Source: an uncultured Collinsella sp. (GTDB lineage Bacteria > Actinomycetota > Coriobacteriia > Coriobacteriales > Coriobacteriaceae). Taken from it: 14,339 nucleotides of DNA. The position numbers were made by a program, and so were the translations under genes. The DNA lies in the NCBI GenBank assembly GCA_902478885.1, contig CABSMS010000054.1:1-14339 (forward strand). The letters run 5' to 3'. The notes under the pieces are model-generated. The model saw nothing but the letters and a program-made list of their open reading frames with translations. It searched no databases and was not told the DNA's origin. This document shows, one piece after another, positions 6,378 through 13,748 of this stretch (within the stretch, counting starts at the first letter, position 1; every line of letters begins with the position of its first letter).

Positions 6378-7604
6378 CTAGGCCTGGGCGGCAGCGGAGC
6401 TGGGGCCCTGGACCTTTGCCCACGTCTTGAGCGACAGCGTATCGATCTCGATAAAGCCGGCGCTGGCCTTCTCGTCAAACGTGGTGTCGCGGTCGTAGGT
6501 AGCCAGACCGTAGTCGTAGAGGCTGAAGGGGCTCTTGCGGCCGACGACATGGCAGTTGCCCTTAAAGAACTTCAGACGGACAGTGCCGGTCACGAACTTC
6601 TGGGTATCGGCCATAAAGGCATCGAGCGCGTTTTTGAGCGGGCTGTACCACTGGCCGTTGTACACGGCGGTGGCCCAATCCTGCTCGAGCTTGATCTTGG
6701 TCTTGAGCAGGTCACCCTCGACGCAGATGTCCTCGAGCGCCTTGTGGGCGGTGATGAGCGTCAGGGCGCCGGGAACCTCGTAGCACTCGCGGCTCTTAAG
6801 GCCCACCAGGCGATCCTCGACCAGATCGAGACGGCCAAAGCCATTGTCGCCGGAGATCTTGTTGAGGGCGATGACGATCTCGGAGAGCTTCATCTTCTTG
6901 CCGTCGACGGCGACGGGCTTGCCGGCCTCAAACTCGATCTCGGTATAGGTCGGGGTGTCGGGCGTGTCCTCGGGGTTCTTGGTCATAACCCAAGCGTCAT
7001 CGAGCGGCTCATTCCAAGGGTCCTCCAGGTGACCGCACTCGATGGCGCGACCCCACAGGTTGTCGTCGATGGAATAGGGGTTATCGTTGGCACCCTCGGG
7101 GACCGGCACGTTGTGGGCGTGGGCATAGGCGACCTCATCGGGACGGCACTTCAGGTCCCACTCGCGAACCGGGGCGATAACCTTGAGCTCGGGGTCGAGG
7201 GCCTTGACGGCAGCCTCGAAGCGGACCTGGTCGTTACCCTTGCCGGTGCAGCCGTGGGCGACGTAGGTCGCGCCAAACTCGTGGGCGACCTCAACAAGCT
7301 TCTTGGCAAGCAGCGGGCGAGACAGGGCGGAGAGCAGCGGGTACTTATTCTCGTACATGGAGTTTGCGGCGATGGCCTTAGTCAGGAACTCATCGGAGAA
7401 CTCGTCGCGCAGGTCGAGCACCTGGCAATCGAGAACGCCCAGGTCGAGCGCCTTCTGCTTTTTGGCATCCAGGCCGGTCTCCTCCTGGCCCACGTTGCCG
7501 CAGACGCAAACGACGTCGAGATTCTTCTCGTCCTGGAGCCACTTGACACATACGGATGTATCAAGACCACCGGAATATGCGAGAACGACTTTTTCCTTGC
7601 TCAT
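6378..7604 (-). CDS. argG: Argininosuccinate synthase
   Basis: Joins citrulline and aspartate at the cost of ATP to AMP and PPi, the step before ArgH. The 408-residue protein starts KVVLAYSGGLDTSV, with the N-type ATP-pyrophosphatase P-loop SGGLDTS at 11-17. Other family marks are YVAHGCTGKGNDQVRFE, the citrulline-binding region SIDDNLWGRAIECG, and GRLDLVEDRLVGLKSRE. Length matches the family (about 400). The ATG at 7604 begins the conserved MSKEKVVLAYSGG, with AAAGGA 7 bases upstream. All twelve Arg codons are CGC or CGT, which matters for comparison with the leader ORF upstream. Upstream is a non-coding stretch with a 24-codon Arg-rich ORF and alternative RNA stems; downstream are hairpins, a small ORF and argH. 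Confidence 0.97.
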   Translation of the reverse strand: MSKEKVVLAYSGGLDTSVCVKWLQDEKNLDVVCVCGNVGQEETGLDAKKQKALDLGVLDCQVLDLRDEFSDEFLTKAIAANSMYENKYPLLSALSRPLLAKKLVEVAHEFGATYVAHGCTGKGNDQVRFEAAVKALDPELKVIAPVREWDLKCRPDEVAYAHAHNVPVPEGANDNPYSIDDNLWGRAIECGHLEDPWNEPLDDAWVMTKNPEDTPDTPTYTEIEFEAGKPVAVDGKKMKLSEIVIALNKISGDNGFGRLDLVEDRLVGLKSRECYEVPGALTLITAHKALEDICVEGDLLKTKIKLEQDWATAVYNGQWYSPLKNALDAFMADTQKFVTGTVRLKFFKGNCHVVGRKSPFSLYDYGLATYDRDTTFDEKASAGFIEIDTLSLKTWAKVQGPSSAAAQA

Positions 7605-7661
7605 GGCTGTTTCCTTTCGCCCTTGGTAGCTAGTTAGAACATCGGTCAGTTGCAAGTCACC

Positions 7662-7817
7662 TTGAGGTCAAAAACCGTGCAATATCAGGTTATTCAGCAG
7701 AATGCATCACAGGCATGCCCTAGAAACATGCAGCTATGTCGTGCTTAAACCCAACGACCTCAAAATGACTCTGTTGAGGCATTGCGCCCCATGCGGACAG
7801 AGACGATTGTTATCGTC
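7662..7817 (-). promoter_or_regulatory. Candidate attenuator: overlapping alternative stems upstream of argG
   Basis: Four stems can be drawn on the argG leader RNA. S1: 7813-7817 with 7802-7806 (GACGA/TCGTC), which holds the last two CGA codons of the leader ORF. S2: 7797-7802 with 7769-7774 (CTCTGT/ACAGAG). S3: 7774-7779 with 7758-7763 (CCTCAA/TTGAGG). S4: 7756-7763 with 7662-7669 (TTGAGGTC/GACCTCAA). Each shares bases with the next, so forming one blocks its neighbour, as in leader-peptide attenuators. S3 and S4 lack a following T-tract, so how the switch would stop or allow argG expression is not clear. An 18-base near-palindrome at 7644-7661 lies beside S4. Pairings are read by eye and not energy-tested. 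Confidence 0.5.
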
Positions 7818-7884
7818 GTCGGGAAATTGCGCGCTGGCGTCGGATGGCATTGTCTGCAGTGGTGATGATCTTTACGAACTGCAT
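7810..7884 (-). CDS. Arginine-rich 24-aa leader peptide ORF upstream of argG
   Basis: An ORF of 24 codons plus TAA, ATG at 7884, 205 bases upstream of argG on the same strand. Its ribosome-binding site is among the best in the window: AAAGGAG, 6 bases from the ATG. The peptide begins MQFVKIITTA and its last ten residues are RRQRAISRRR: six arginines in ten, ending Arg-Arg-Arg-stop. Arg codons are CGA, CGC, CGC, CGA, CGA, CGA; CGA is absent from argG itself. A translated run of the pathway's product amino acid just before alternative RNA stems is the hallmark of an amino-acid attenuator: scarce charged tRNA-Arg would stall the ribosome on the CGA run and change folding downstream. No experimental support is known to me; the role is inferred from design and position. 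Confidence 0.6.
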   Translation of the reverse strand: MQFVKIITTADNAIRRQRAISRRR

Positions 7885-7987
7885 CTGCCTCTCCTTTCAC
7901 GTATCGCCGGGCGCAATTCAAATATCGCAAACGGTACCTTTTCCTCGGTAAACGGCTCTTTTGCCGTCTCCGTTTTCGATGTTCGCT

Positions 7988-8015
7988 ATATTACGATAAA
8001 GTGCACGCTGCGCAA
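7988..8015 (-). promoter_or_regulatory. Weak candidate promoter for the argG leader transcript
   Basis: On the minus strand, TTGCGC (8015-8010), a 16-base spacer, then TAATAT (7993-7988). Match to consensus is partial (three and four of six). A start near 7981 would leave about 97 bases before the leader ATG. These contain a small hairpin, ACGGC (7952-7956) with GCCGT (7963-7967). No better promoter was found between 7885 and 8158. Confidence 0.25.
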
Positions 8016-8117
8016 GCGACAAATTCAAATTTCTGAAAAGTTTTTTCATTAGTTTGTGAATTGCAGTGCAAATACGCACCATTCCTGCGAAAATACGCTC
8101 GACTACTAGTTGATGGT

Positions 8118-8123
8118 TATAAC
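8118..8123 (+). promoter_or_regulatory. Candidate -10 box for the Cof-type HAD gene
   Basis: TATAAC matches the -10 consensus at five of six bases and would start transcription near 8130, about 28 bases before the gene. No recognisable -35 lies 16-18 bases upstream. The region 7900-8158 between the divergent argG leader and this gene is clearly more AT-rich than the coding DNA and holds no credible ORF. Confidence 0.35.
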
Positions 8124-8158
8124 GTCTGAAACAATCTCGAAACGAAAGGCGCATTTTT

Positions 8159-8986
8159 ATGCAAACTTACGAATCGGACGCCAACATCGGCAACATTAAG
8201 CTTCTCGCCGTCGATATGGACAAGACGCTGCTGACCGACGAGCGTGTGCTGCCCCAGGGTCTTGATGAGCGCCTGGACAAGCTCGCCGACGCCGGCATCG
8301 TATTCTGCCCCGCCAGCGGACGTCCCGCCCCCAAGCTCGAAGAGATGTTCGAGGGCATCAAGAACCGCCTCGCCTTTTGTCCCGACAACGGAGCGTGCGT
8401 GATCTATCGCGGCAGCTATATCTATAAGAGCAATATTGACGTGGAGCTGTATCAGCAGGTCTTGAGCCGTGCCTCGGAGGATCCTCGCGCTGTCCCCGTC
8501 CTGTGCTGCTTCGACGAGTTCTACGTGCTTGCCCGCGACCATCAATACCACGACGAGATCAGCGTCTACTACAACACAATCAACTACGTCGACAGCTTTG
8601 AGGGCATTGATTTCGAGTCCAACAAGATTTCGGTCTTCTTCCCCGGCTACGACGCCGAGCCCGCTTTCCGCGAGACCTATAGCCCCGAGTTCTCGGACAA
8701 GCTCTACGTCACCAACGCCGGGCGCGAGTGGATCGACTTTATGAACCTGGGCGTCGACAAGGGCGCCGGCGTCGCTCACCTGTGCGAGCACCTGGGCATC
8801 GATATTGCCGATGCTGCCGCCGTGGGCGACACCTACAACGACATCCCCATGCTGGAGCGCGTCGGGCACAGCTTTATCGTGGACAATGCCGAAGAGCATA
8901 TGAACGCGCACGCCAAGTGGCGCATTCCGAGCAACAACGACGGGGGCGTACTGACGCTCATCGACGCCATCCTGGCGGCTCGCTAG
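8159..8986 (+). CDS. Cof-type HAD-IIB family phosphatase
   Basis: A 275-residue cytosolic phosphatase of the Cof/HAD-IIB group, enzymes that usually act on sugar phosphates or similar metabolites. Motif I is VDMDKTLL (Asp19, Asp21), motif II Ser53 in CPASGR, motif III Lys201 in GVDKGAG, and motif IV GDTYNDIPML (Asp224, Asp228). The region 80-190 between motifs II and III is the C2-type cap that defines the group. Length is typical (about 270). The ATG at 8159 has AAAGG 9 bases upstream. It is divergent from the argG leader and convergent with polA. It is not similar enough to the other HAD protein of this window (a different cap type) to be a duplicate. Substrate unknown. Confidence 0.92.
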   Translation: MQTYESDANIGNIKLLAVDMDKTLLTDERVLPQGLDERLDKLADAGIVFCPASGRPAPKLEEMFEGIKNRLAFCPDNGACVIYRGSYIYKSNIDVELYQQVLSRASEDPRAVPVLCCFDEFYVLARDHQYHDEISVYYNTINYVDSFEGIDFESNKISVFFPGYDAEPAFRETYSPEFSDKLYVTNAGREWIDFMNLGVDKGAGVAHLCEHLGIDIADAAAVGDTYNDIPMLERVGHSFIVDNAEEHMNAHAKWRIPSNNDGGVLTLIDAILAAR

Positions 8987-8996
8987 CCATCCCTTC

Positions 8997-9125
8997 GGGC
9001 CTGGCCGGGCGGCAGGGGTTAACTTTTCGCTCGGTCAGGTCCTGCGCAAGACGAAAGCCACATTAAGTGGCTTTCTTTGCGTGCGGAATCTACGAAAAGT
9101 TAACCCCTGCCGCCCGGCCAGGCCC
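8997..9125. repeat. Perfect 33-bp inverted repeat with nested hairpin
   Basis: Bases 8997-9029 are the exact reverse complement of 9093-9125 over all 33 positions. The 63-base centre contains a second hairpin: GAAAGCCAC (9053-9061) with GTGGCTTTC (9067-9075), extended by CGCAA (9045-9049) with TTGCG (9077-9081). The arms run from GC-rich outside (GGCCGGGCGGCAGGGG) to AT-rich inside (TTAACTTTTCG). It starts 11 bases after the Cof-HAD stop, between convergent genes. The inner hairpin with its TTTCTTT tail could terminate rightward transcripts. No target-site duplication is seen. It may be a dispersed palindromic element or a very strong bidirectional terminator. Confidence 0.9.
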
Positions 9126-9193
9126 TAGGTTCACCTGCTTGCCGCCGAGATGGTGTCTCGAGTGCCTAGATACTTGGCTGAATTTAATTGAAT

Positions 9194-9233
9194 GAAGGGT
9201 GCCTCTTGTTGTTGAGGGGCACCCTTCTGTTTT
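9194..9233 (+). terminator. Intrinsic terminator, rightward
   Basis: GAAGGGTGCC (9194-9203) pairs perfectly with GGCACCCTTC (9218-9227), followed by TGTTTT (9228-9233). It lies downstream of the Cof-type HAD gene and the 33-bp palindrome, so it is a backup or the main stop for rightward transcription before polA. Confidence 0.75.
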
Positions 9234-9241
9234 GGTTACTG

Positions 9242-9272
9242 TGGGACAAATTAACCAGTAGTGTTTGTCCCA
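9242..9272. repeat. 9-bp perfect inverted repeat after polA
   Basis: TGGGACAAA (9242-9250) is exactly inverted as TTTGTCCCA (9264-9272) with a 13-base loop. It lies about 60 bases past the polA stop. No T-tract follows on either side, so it is not a standard intrinsic terminator, though it may define the polA 3' end. The rest of 8987-9328 is non-coding; 9126-9193 shows only a small CGAGA/TCTCG hairpin. Confidence 0.6.
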
Positions 9273-9328
9273 AATCTTAAGTATATGGGGTCATGTGCTG
9301 TAGGCTAGTCCGCCTTATGGGCGCTTCC

Positions 9329-12079
9329 CTATTTGGCGTCGGCCCAGGTTATGCCGGTGCTGGCTTCGGCGATTAGGGGGACGCGGAGGTCCACTACGTG
9401 TTCCATGACGTCGCGGACCATGGCGGTGAGGCGCTCGACTTCGTCGACGGGGCACTCAAAGTCCAGTTCGTCGTGCACCTGTAAGATCATGTGGGCGGCA
9501 AAGCCCTCTTCTTCCAGGCGGCGGCTTACGCGGGCCATGGCGATCTTGATGATGTCGGCCGCGGTGCCCTGCATGGGATGGTTCATGGCCGTGCGCTCGC
9601 CAAAGCCGCGAAGTTGCGGATTTTTGGCCTTGAGCTCGGGAATATGGCGTCTGCGGCCATACATGGTCTCGGCGTAGCCCGTCTGCTTGGCACGTGCCAC
9701 CACGCTGTCGAGGAACATACGCACGCCCGGATAGGCCTCGTAGTAACGGTCGATCATGTCGCGTGCCTCGACCATCGAGATATGCAGCGACTGCGACAGG
9801 CCGTAGGCCTGCTGACCATACACGATGCCAAAGTTCACGGCCTTGGCGCGACTGCGCAGGTCGGGCGTTACCTCGGACACCGGCACACCAAACACGCGCG
9901 CCGCCGTCTCGGCATGGAAGTCCTCGCCCTCGTTAAAGGCGCGCACCAAGTGCTCGTCACCCGAGAGATGTGCCAGCAGACGCAGCTCTATCTGCGAGTA
10001 GTCCACCGCCAAAAAGACGCTTCCTTCGCCTGCCGAAAACGCCGTCTTGACGGTACGACCCAGCTCCGAGCGCGTCGGGATGTTCTGCAGGTTCGGGTCG
10101 CTCGAGGACAGACGCCCCGTTGCCGTGATGGTCTGGTTGTACGTGGTGTGCACGCGACCGTCACCACGGCGCAGCGGGCCCAGCGTATCCAGATAGGTGG
10201 ACTTGATCTTAGACTTCTCACGCCAATCCAAGATCAGACGCACGATTTCGTGGTCGCGGGCAAGGTCGCTCAACACCTTGGCGTTGGTCGAATAGTAGCC
10301 GCGCTTAGTCTTCTTGAGGCCCTTGGTCGGAAGCCCCATCACATCAAAGAGCACATGCGACAGCTGCATGGGACTGCCAATATTAAAGGTCTCGTCACCC
10401 GCCAGGTCGCGAATGCTGCGCTCGACCTCGGTGATCTGGGTCGCCAGGCCCTCGGACAGATTACGCAGGCGGTCGGGATCCACGAGCATGCCCGCGCGCT
10501 CCATCTTGGCAAGCACCGGCACGAGCGGCATCTCGATGCCATCGAACACGTTGGCGGCATTCTCACGGGCCATGCACTCGCGCAACGGCGTCACGAGCGC
10601 CAGTGTCAGAGCCGCAGTACGGGCGGCAGGCGCTGGAGCGTCCTCGCCGGCACCCTCTGCGCCGCGCGCCGCAGGCAGCGCCATCTGCAGATACGTATCG
10701 GCCAGATATGCCTCATCGAACTCGGAGCGATCGGAATCCAGCAGATAGGCAGCGACCACGGTATCGAAGATACGCGTGGAATCGGTAGCGAGCGGATCCA
10801 TGAGCTCGGGCTCAGAAGAATCGATGGGCGAAAGCTCGTGCAACAACGCCTTCATATCCGGGCTCGCCACGCGGCCCTCCACAAACAGGCGCGCAAGCAC
10901 GCCGGCAATCACGCCGTGGGCGAAGTTAAAGCCATCGACTACGGCAGTGGTACCGCCGTCGCCCTCCTCGAGCGCGAACAGGCCCTTGGACGTCGCCAAC
11001 CACAGCGTGCGCGTCAGTCCAAAGAGCGCGCCCTCTTCCTTGTCGTCGTCCACCACGGCGGCGACCCACTCGCCGGCATCAATCGCGCGGGAAACCTCAG
11101 CCGCAACGGCACCAAGCGCGTCGGCATCGCCGGCGGCTGCGCGAACCATCGCAGGTATCTCAAACACACTGGAGGCAGCAGCATCACCGCCCCCGCCGCC
11201 GATCAGCGTCAAGAAACGGTTCTGCATGGCGGTGATACCAAGCGTACCCAGCGCCGCGGAAACCTCATCGGCAGAAAACGCCGGGAAGGACGTCGCCTCA
11301 AAGTCGAGCTCGACGGGCGCATCGGTGCGAATGGTTGCGACCTTGCGGCTCAGCAGCGCATCGTCGATGTGCGCACGCAGGTTCTCGCCCATCTTGCCCT
11401 TGACCTCGTCGGCATGCGCGATGACCTCGTCCAAGCTGCCGTACTGTGCGATGAGCGCGCTCGCCTTTTTGGGGCCGATGCCCGGTACGCCGGGAATGTT
11501 GTCCGACGTATCGCCCTTTAGACCGTAAAAATCGGGCACGAGCGCCGGCGTAATGCCGTGATACAGGTCGTCCACGCTCTCGGGCGTCATGATCGCCACG
11601 TCGGACAGGCCCTTGCGGGTCGAGACCACGTTGACGTGCTCGGTCACGAGTTGATACATGTCGCGGTCGCCGGTCACCAGCAGCATGTCGCAGCCGGCCT
11701 CTTCACCCAGGCGCGCCATGGTTCCCAGGATATCGTCGCCTTCCCAGCCCTCGGACTGCAGAATCGGCACGTTGAGCGCGGTGAGCAGCTCCTTGATCAT
11801 CGGAAACTGCGCATGCAGATCGGGGTCCATGGGCGGGCGTTGCGCCTTATACTGCGGCAGCATCTCCATGCGCACGCGCGGTTTGCCCTTGTCAAACGCC
11901 ACGACCACACCGTCGGGGTTAAAGGCATCGATCATCTTGAGAAACATGTTCAGAAAGCCGAAGATCGCGTTGGTGGGGCGTCCGTCCGGCGCATTCATGG
12001 TGGGCGGCACGGCGTGGAAGGCGCGGTGCATGAGCGAGTTGCCGTCGATAACGGCAAAGGTGCGGCGCTTGTCAGACAT
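9329..12079 (-). CDS. polA: DNA polymerase I
   Basis: Fills gaps and removes RNA primers in repair and lagging-strand synthesis. The 916-residue protein has three parts. About 1-290 is the 5' nuclease (IDGNSL with Asp12, EGDDILGT, GDTSDNIPGVPGIGPKKA helix-hairpin-helix). About 310-540 has the 3'-5' exonuclease fold. About 560-916 is the polymerase, with motif A DYSQIELR (Asp693), motif B around 742-757 (RSRAKAVNFGIVYG) and motif C VHDE (His869, Asp870). The proofreading site looks dead: the DxE of ExoI is replaced by VVDDDKEEG, and ExoII and ExoIII lack their Asp pairs, as in other Gram-positive family A enzymes. The ATG at 12079 has GCGAGG 8 bases upstream; a GTG at 12118 would add 13 residues and is less likely. 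It is transcribed alone, divergent from the M18 gene. Confidence 0.97.
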   Translation of the reverse strand: MSDKRRTFAVIDGNSLMHRAFHAVPPTMNAPDGRPTNAIFGFLNMFLKMIDAFNPDGVVVAFDKGKPRVRMEMLPQYKAQRPPMDPDLHAQFPMIKELLTALNVPILQSEGWEGDDILGTMARLGEEAGCDMLLVTGDRDMYQLVTEHVNVVSTRKGLSDVAIMTPESVDDLYHGITPALVPDFYGLKGDTSDNIPGVPGIGPKKASALIAQYGSLDEVIAHADEVKGKMGENLRAHIDDALLSRKVATIRTDAPVELDFEATSFPAFSADEVSAALGTLGITAMQNRFLTLIGGGGGDAAASSVFEIPAMVRAAAGDADALGAVAAEVSRAIDAGEWVAAVVDDDKEEGALFGLTRTLWLATSKGLFALEEGDGGTTAVVDGFNFAHGVIAGVLARLFVEGRVASPDMKALLHELSPIDSSEPELMDPLATDSTRIFDTVVAAYLLDSDRSEFDEAYLADTYLQMALPAARGAEGAGEDAPAPAARTAALTLALVTPLRECMARENAANVFDGIEMPLVPVLAKMERAGMLVDPDRLRNLSEGLATQITEVERSIRDLAGDETFNIGSPMQLSHVLFDVMGLPTKGLKKTKRGYYSTNAKVLSDLARDHEIVRLILDWREKSKIKSTYLDTLGPLRRGDGRVHTTYNQTITATGRLSSSDPNLQNIPTRSELGRTVKTAFSAGEGSVFLAVDYSQIELRLLAHLSGDEHLVRAFNEGEDFHAETAARVFGVPVSEVTPDLRSRAKAVNFGIVYGQQAYGLSQSLHISMVEARDMIDRYYEAYPGVRMFLDSVVARAKQTGYAETMYGRRRHIPELKAKNPQLRGFGERTAMNHPMQGTAADIIKIAMARVSRRLEEEGFAAHMILQVHDELDFECPVDEVERLTAMVRDVMEHVVDLRVPLIAEASTGITWADAK

Positions 12080-12187
12080 ATTGAATACCTCGCTTTGGGC
12101 TGGGCACGGTTTGCTCACACCAGTTTACACGCTCCCCGCCCCGCGGCCACCGCACATCAGGCTTCCCTGCCGCCGCGGGCCCGCGCG

Positions 12188-12196
12188 TGATACGAT
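12188..12196 (+). promoter_or_regulatory. Candidate extended -10 for the M18 aminopeptidase gene
   Basis: TGATACGAT holds an extended -10 (TG, one base, TACGAT), the same hexamer and TG as the candidate ndk promoter. Transcription would begin near 12203, about 43 bases before the gene. No good -35 is present. The surrounding sequence to the left is very GC-rich. Confidence 0.4.
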
Positions 12197-12245
12197 GGCT
12201 CACGGTACATCAACCAGCACGATCGATCCGAAAGGAGCCTGCGTC

Positions 12246-13643
12246 ATGGAGCGTCCCTGCGCATGGAAAAAGTACACGCCACAGCAAGTCGAGGAACTCG
12301 AGGAGCTTTGCCGCGGCTATAAGCAGTTTTTGAGCGAGAATAAGACCGAGCGCCTGTGCGTCAAGACCGGCATCAAGATGGCCGAGGAGGCGGGCTACGT
12401 CGACTTGGAGACCGTGATTGCCGAGGGCCGCACGCTCAAGGCCGGCGACAAGGTGTACGCCGCCAATCACGGCAAAGACCTCATGCTCGTCAACCTGGGC
12501 ACCGCCCCGCTCGAGCAGGGCTTTAACATCCTGGGTGCTCACGTGGACTCGCCGCGCCTGGACCTTAAGCAGAATCCCGCCTTCGAGGCCGGCGACATGG
12601 CCTACCTCGACACGCACTACTACGGCGGCGTCAAGAGCTACCACTGGGTGGCCTCCCCGCTTGCACTCGTAGGCGTCATCTGCAAAAAGGACGGCACCAC
12701 CGTCGACATCAACATCGGCGACAAGGCAGACGATCCGGTCTTTACCATCTCCGACCTGCTGATCCACCTCTCGAGCGAGCAGATGTCCAAGCCCGCCAAG
12801 GACGCCGTCGACGCCGAGATCCTCGACGTGATCGTGGGCGGCCGTCCCGTCAAGTTTGACGAGGACGACAAGGACGCTCCCAAGGAGCCCGTCAAGCAGA
12901 TGTTCCTGGACATCCTCAAGGAGCAGTACGGCGTCGAGGAGGAGGACTTCCTCTCCGCCGAGATCGAGGTCGTGCCCGCCGGTCCCGCCCGCGACATGGG
13001 CCTCGACCGCTCCATGATTTTGGGCTATGGCCACGACGATCGTGTCTGCGCCTATCCGTCCATGCTCGCCCAGATCGACGTCGCCAACGTGGAGCGCACG
13101 AGCATCACGCTCATCGTCGATAAGGAGGAGATCGGCTCCGTGGGTGCCACCGGTATGACGAGCCGCTTCTTCGAGAACACCGTCGCCGAGATCATGACGC
13201 TCGCCGGCGAGGATAGCCCGCTGGCCCTGCGCCGCGCGCTCGCCCGCAGCCGCATGCTCTCCTCCGACGTGTCCGCCGGTTTCGACCCGGGCTATGCCGG
13301 CAAGTTCGAGACGAAGAACGCCGCCTTTATGGGTCGTGGCCTGTGCTTTAACAAGTACACGGGCAGCCGCGGCAAGGGCGGTTCCAACGACGCCGATGCC
13401 GAGTACGTGGCCCTCGTCCGCGACATCATGGACGAGGCCGGCGTGGACTTCCAGACCTGTGAGCTCGGTCGCGTCAACGCGGGCGGTGGCGGCACCATCG
13501 CCTACATCATGGCCAAGTATGGCATGAACGTCATCGACTCCGGCGTTGCCGTCCTGTCCATGCACGCCCTGTGGGAGGTCGCCAACAAGGCCGATATCTA
13601 CGAGGCCTACCGCGGCTACAAAGCCTTCCTTGAGCGCGCCTAA
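12246..13643 (+). CDS. M18-family aminopeptidase (aspartyl aminopeptidase-like)
   Basis: A zinc metallo-aminopeptidase that releases N-terminal residues, often acidic ones, from peptides in the cytosol; M18 enzymes assemble into a large tetrahedral dodecamer. The 465-residue length is typical. Metal and catalytic marks: GAHVDSPRLDLK with His99 and Asp101, DKEEIGS with Glu294/Glu295, GHDDR with Asp264/Asp265, and the C-terminal LSMHALWEVANKAD with His440. The ATG at 12246 has AAAGGAG 8 bases upstream. The insert at about 200-235 is very acidic and lysine-rich (KFDEDDKDAPKEPVK). No signal peptide is present. It is divergent from polA and followed by a 16-bp palindrome before yaaA. Exact peptide preference cannot be told from the sequence. 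Confidence 0.95.
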   Translation: MERPCAWKKYTPQQVEELEELCRGYKQFLSENKTERLCVKTGIKMAEEAGYVDLETVIAEGRTLKAGDKVYAANHGKDLMLVNLGTAPLEQGFNILGAHVDSPRLDLKQNPAFEAGDMAYLDTHYYGGVKSYHWVASPLALVGVICKKDGTTVDINIGDKADDPVFTISDLLIHLSSEQMSKPAKDAVDAEILDVIVGGRPVKFDEDDKDAPKEPVKQMFLDILKEQYGVEEEDFLSAEIEVVPAGPARDMGLDRSMILGYGHDDRVCAYPSMLAQIDVANVERTSITLIVDKEEIGSVGATGMTSRFFENTVAEIMTLAGEDSPLALRRALARSRMLSSDVSAGFDPGYAGKFETKNAAFMGRGLCFNKYTGSRGKGGSNDADAEYVALVRDIMDEAGVDFQTCELGRVNAGGGGTIAYIMAKYGMNVIDSGVAVLSMHALWEVANKADIYEAYRGYKAFLERA

Positions 13644-13660
13644 TCCACCCCACCCATAAC

Positions 13661-13733
13661 TTGCGGTGGAATACGGATTGATTTGGTCTTTCAATAGCCC
13701 AAACAGACCGTATTCCACCGCAACTTCCTTTTT
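13661..13733 (+). terminator. Perfect 16-bp palindrome, probable terminator after the M18 gene
   Basis: TTGCGGTGGAATACGG (13661-13676) is exactly inverted at 13708-13723 around a 31-base loop. Inside the loop TTTGG (13682-13686) can pair with CCAAA (13699-13703). A T-rich tail CTTCCTTTTT follows (13724-13733), so it probably terminates the aminopeptidase transcript. It ends only 25 bases before yaaA, so it could also limit readthrough into that gene. Arm length and perfection go beyond an ordinary terminator. Confidence 0.75.
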
Positions 13734-13748
13734 GGCAGAGGAGAGTCC

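Noticed and set aside
7702..8052. 116-codon rightward ORF in the gap between argG and the Cof-type HAD gene
   Set aside because: No ribosome-binding site, atypical codon use with many A/T-ending codons, no recognisable domain, and it runs opposite the leader ORF, which has a much better start.
7918..8154. 78-codon leftward ORF upstream of the argG leader
   Set aside because: Basic, low-complexity translation of AT-rich intergenic DNA with no domain; it covers the likely promoters of both flanking genes.
9030..9193. tRNA or other structured RNA gene in the hairpin-rich gap before polA
   Set aside because: No cloverleaf with a T-arm and anticodon arm of the right sizes could be drawn; the stems are explained by nested palindromes and a terminator.
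9491..11521. Long rightward ORF of 676 codons opposite polA
   Set aside because: His/Arg/Gly-rich antisense translation of polA; the polA frame carries all family motifs.
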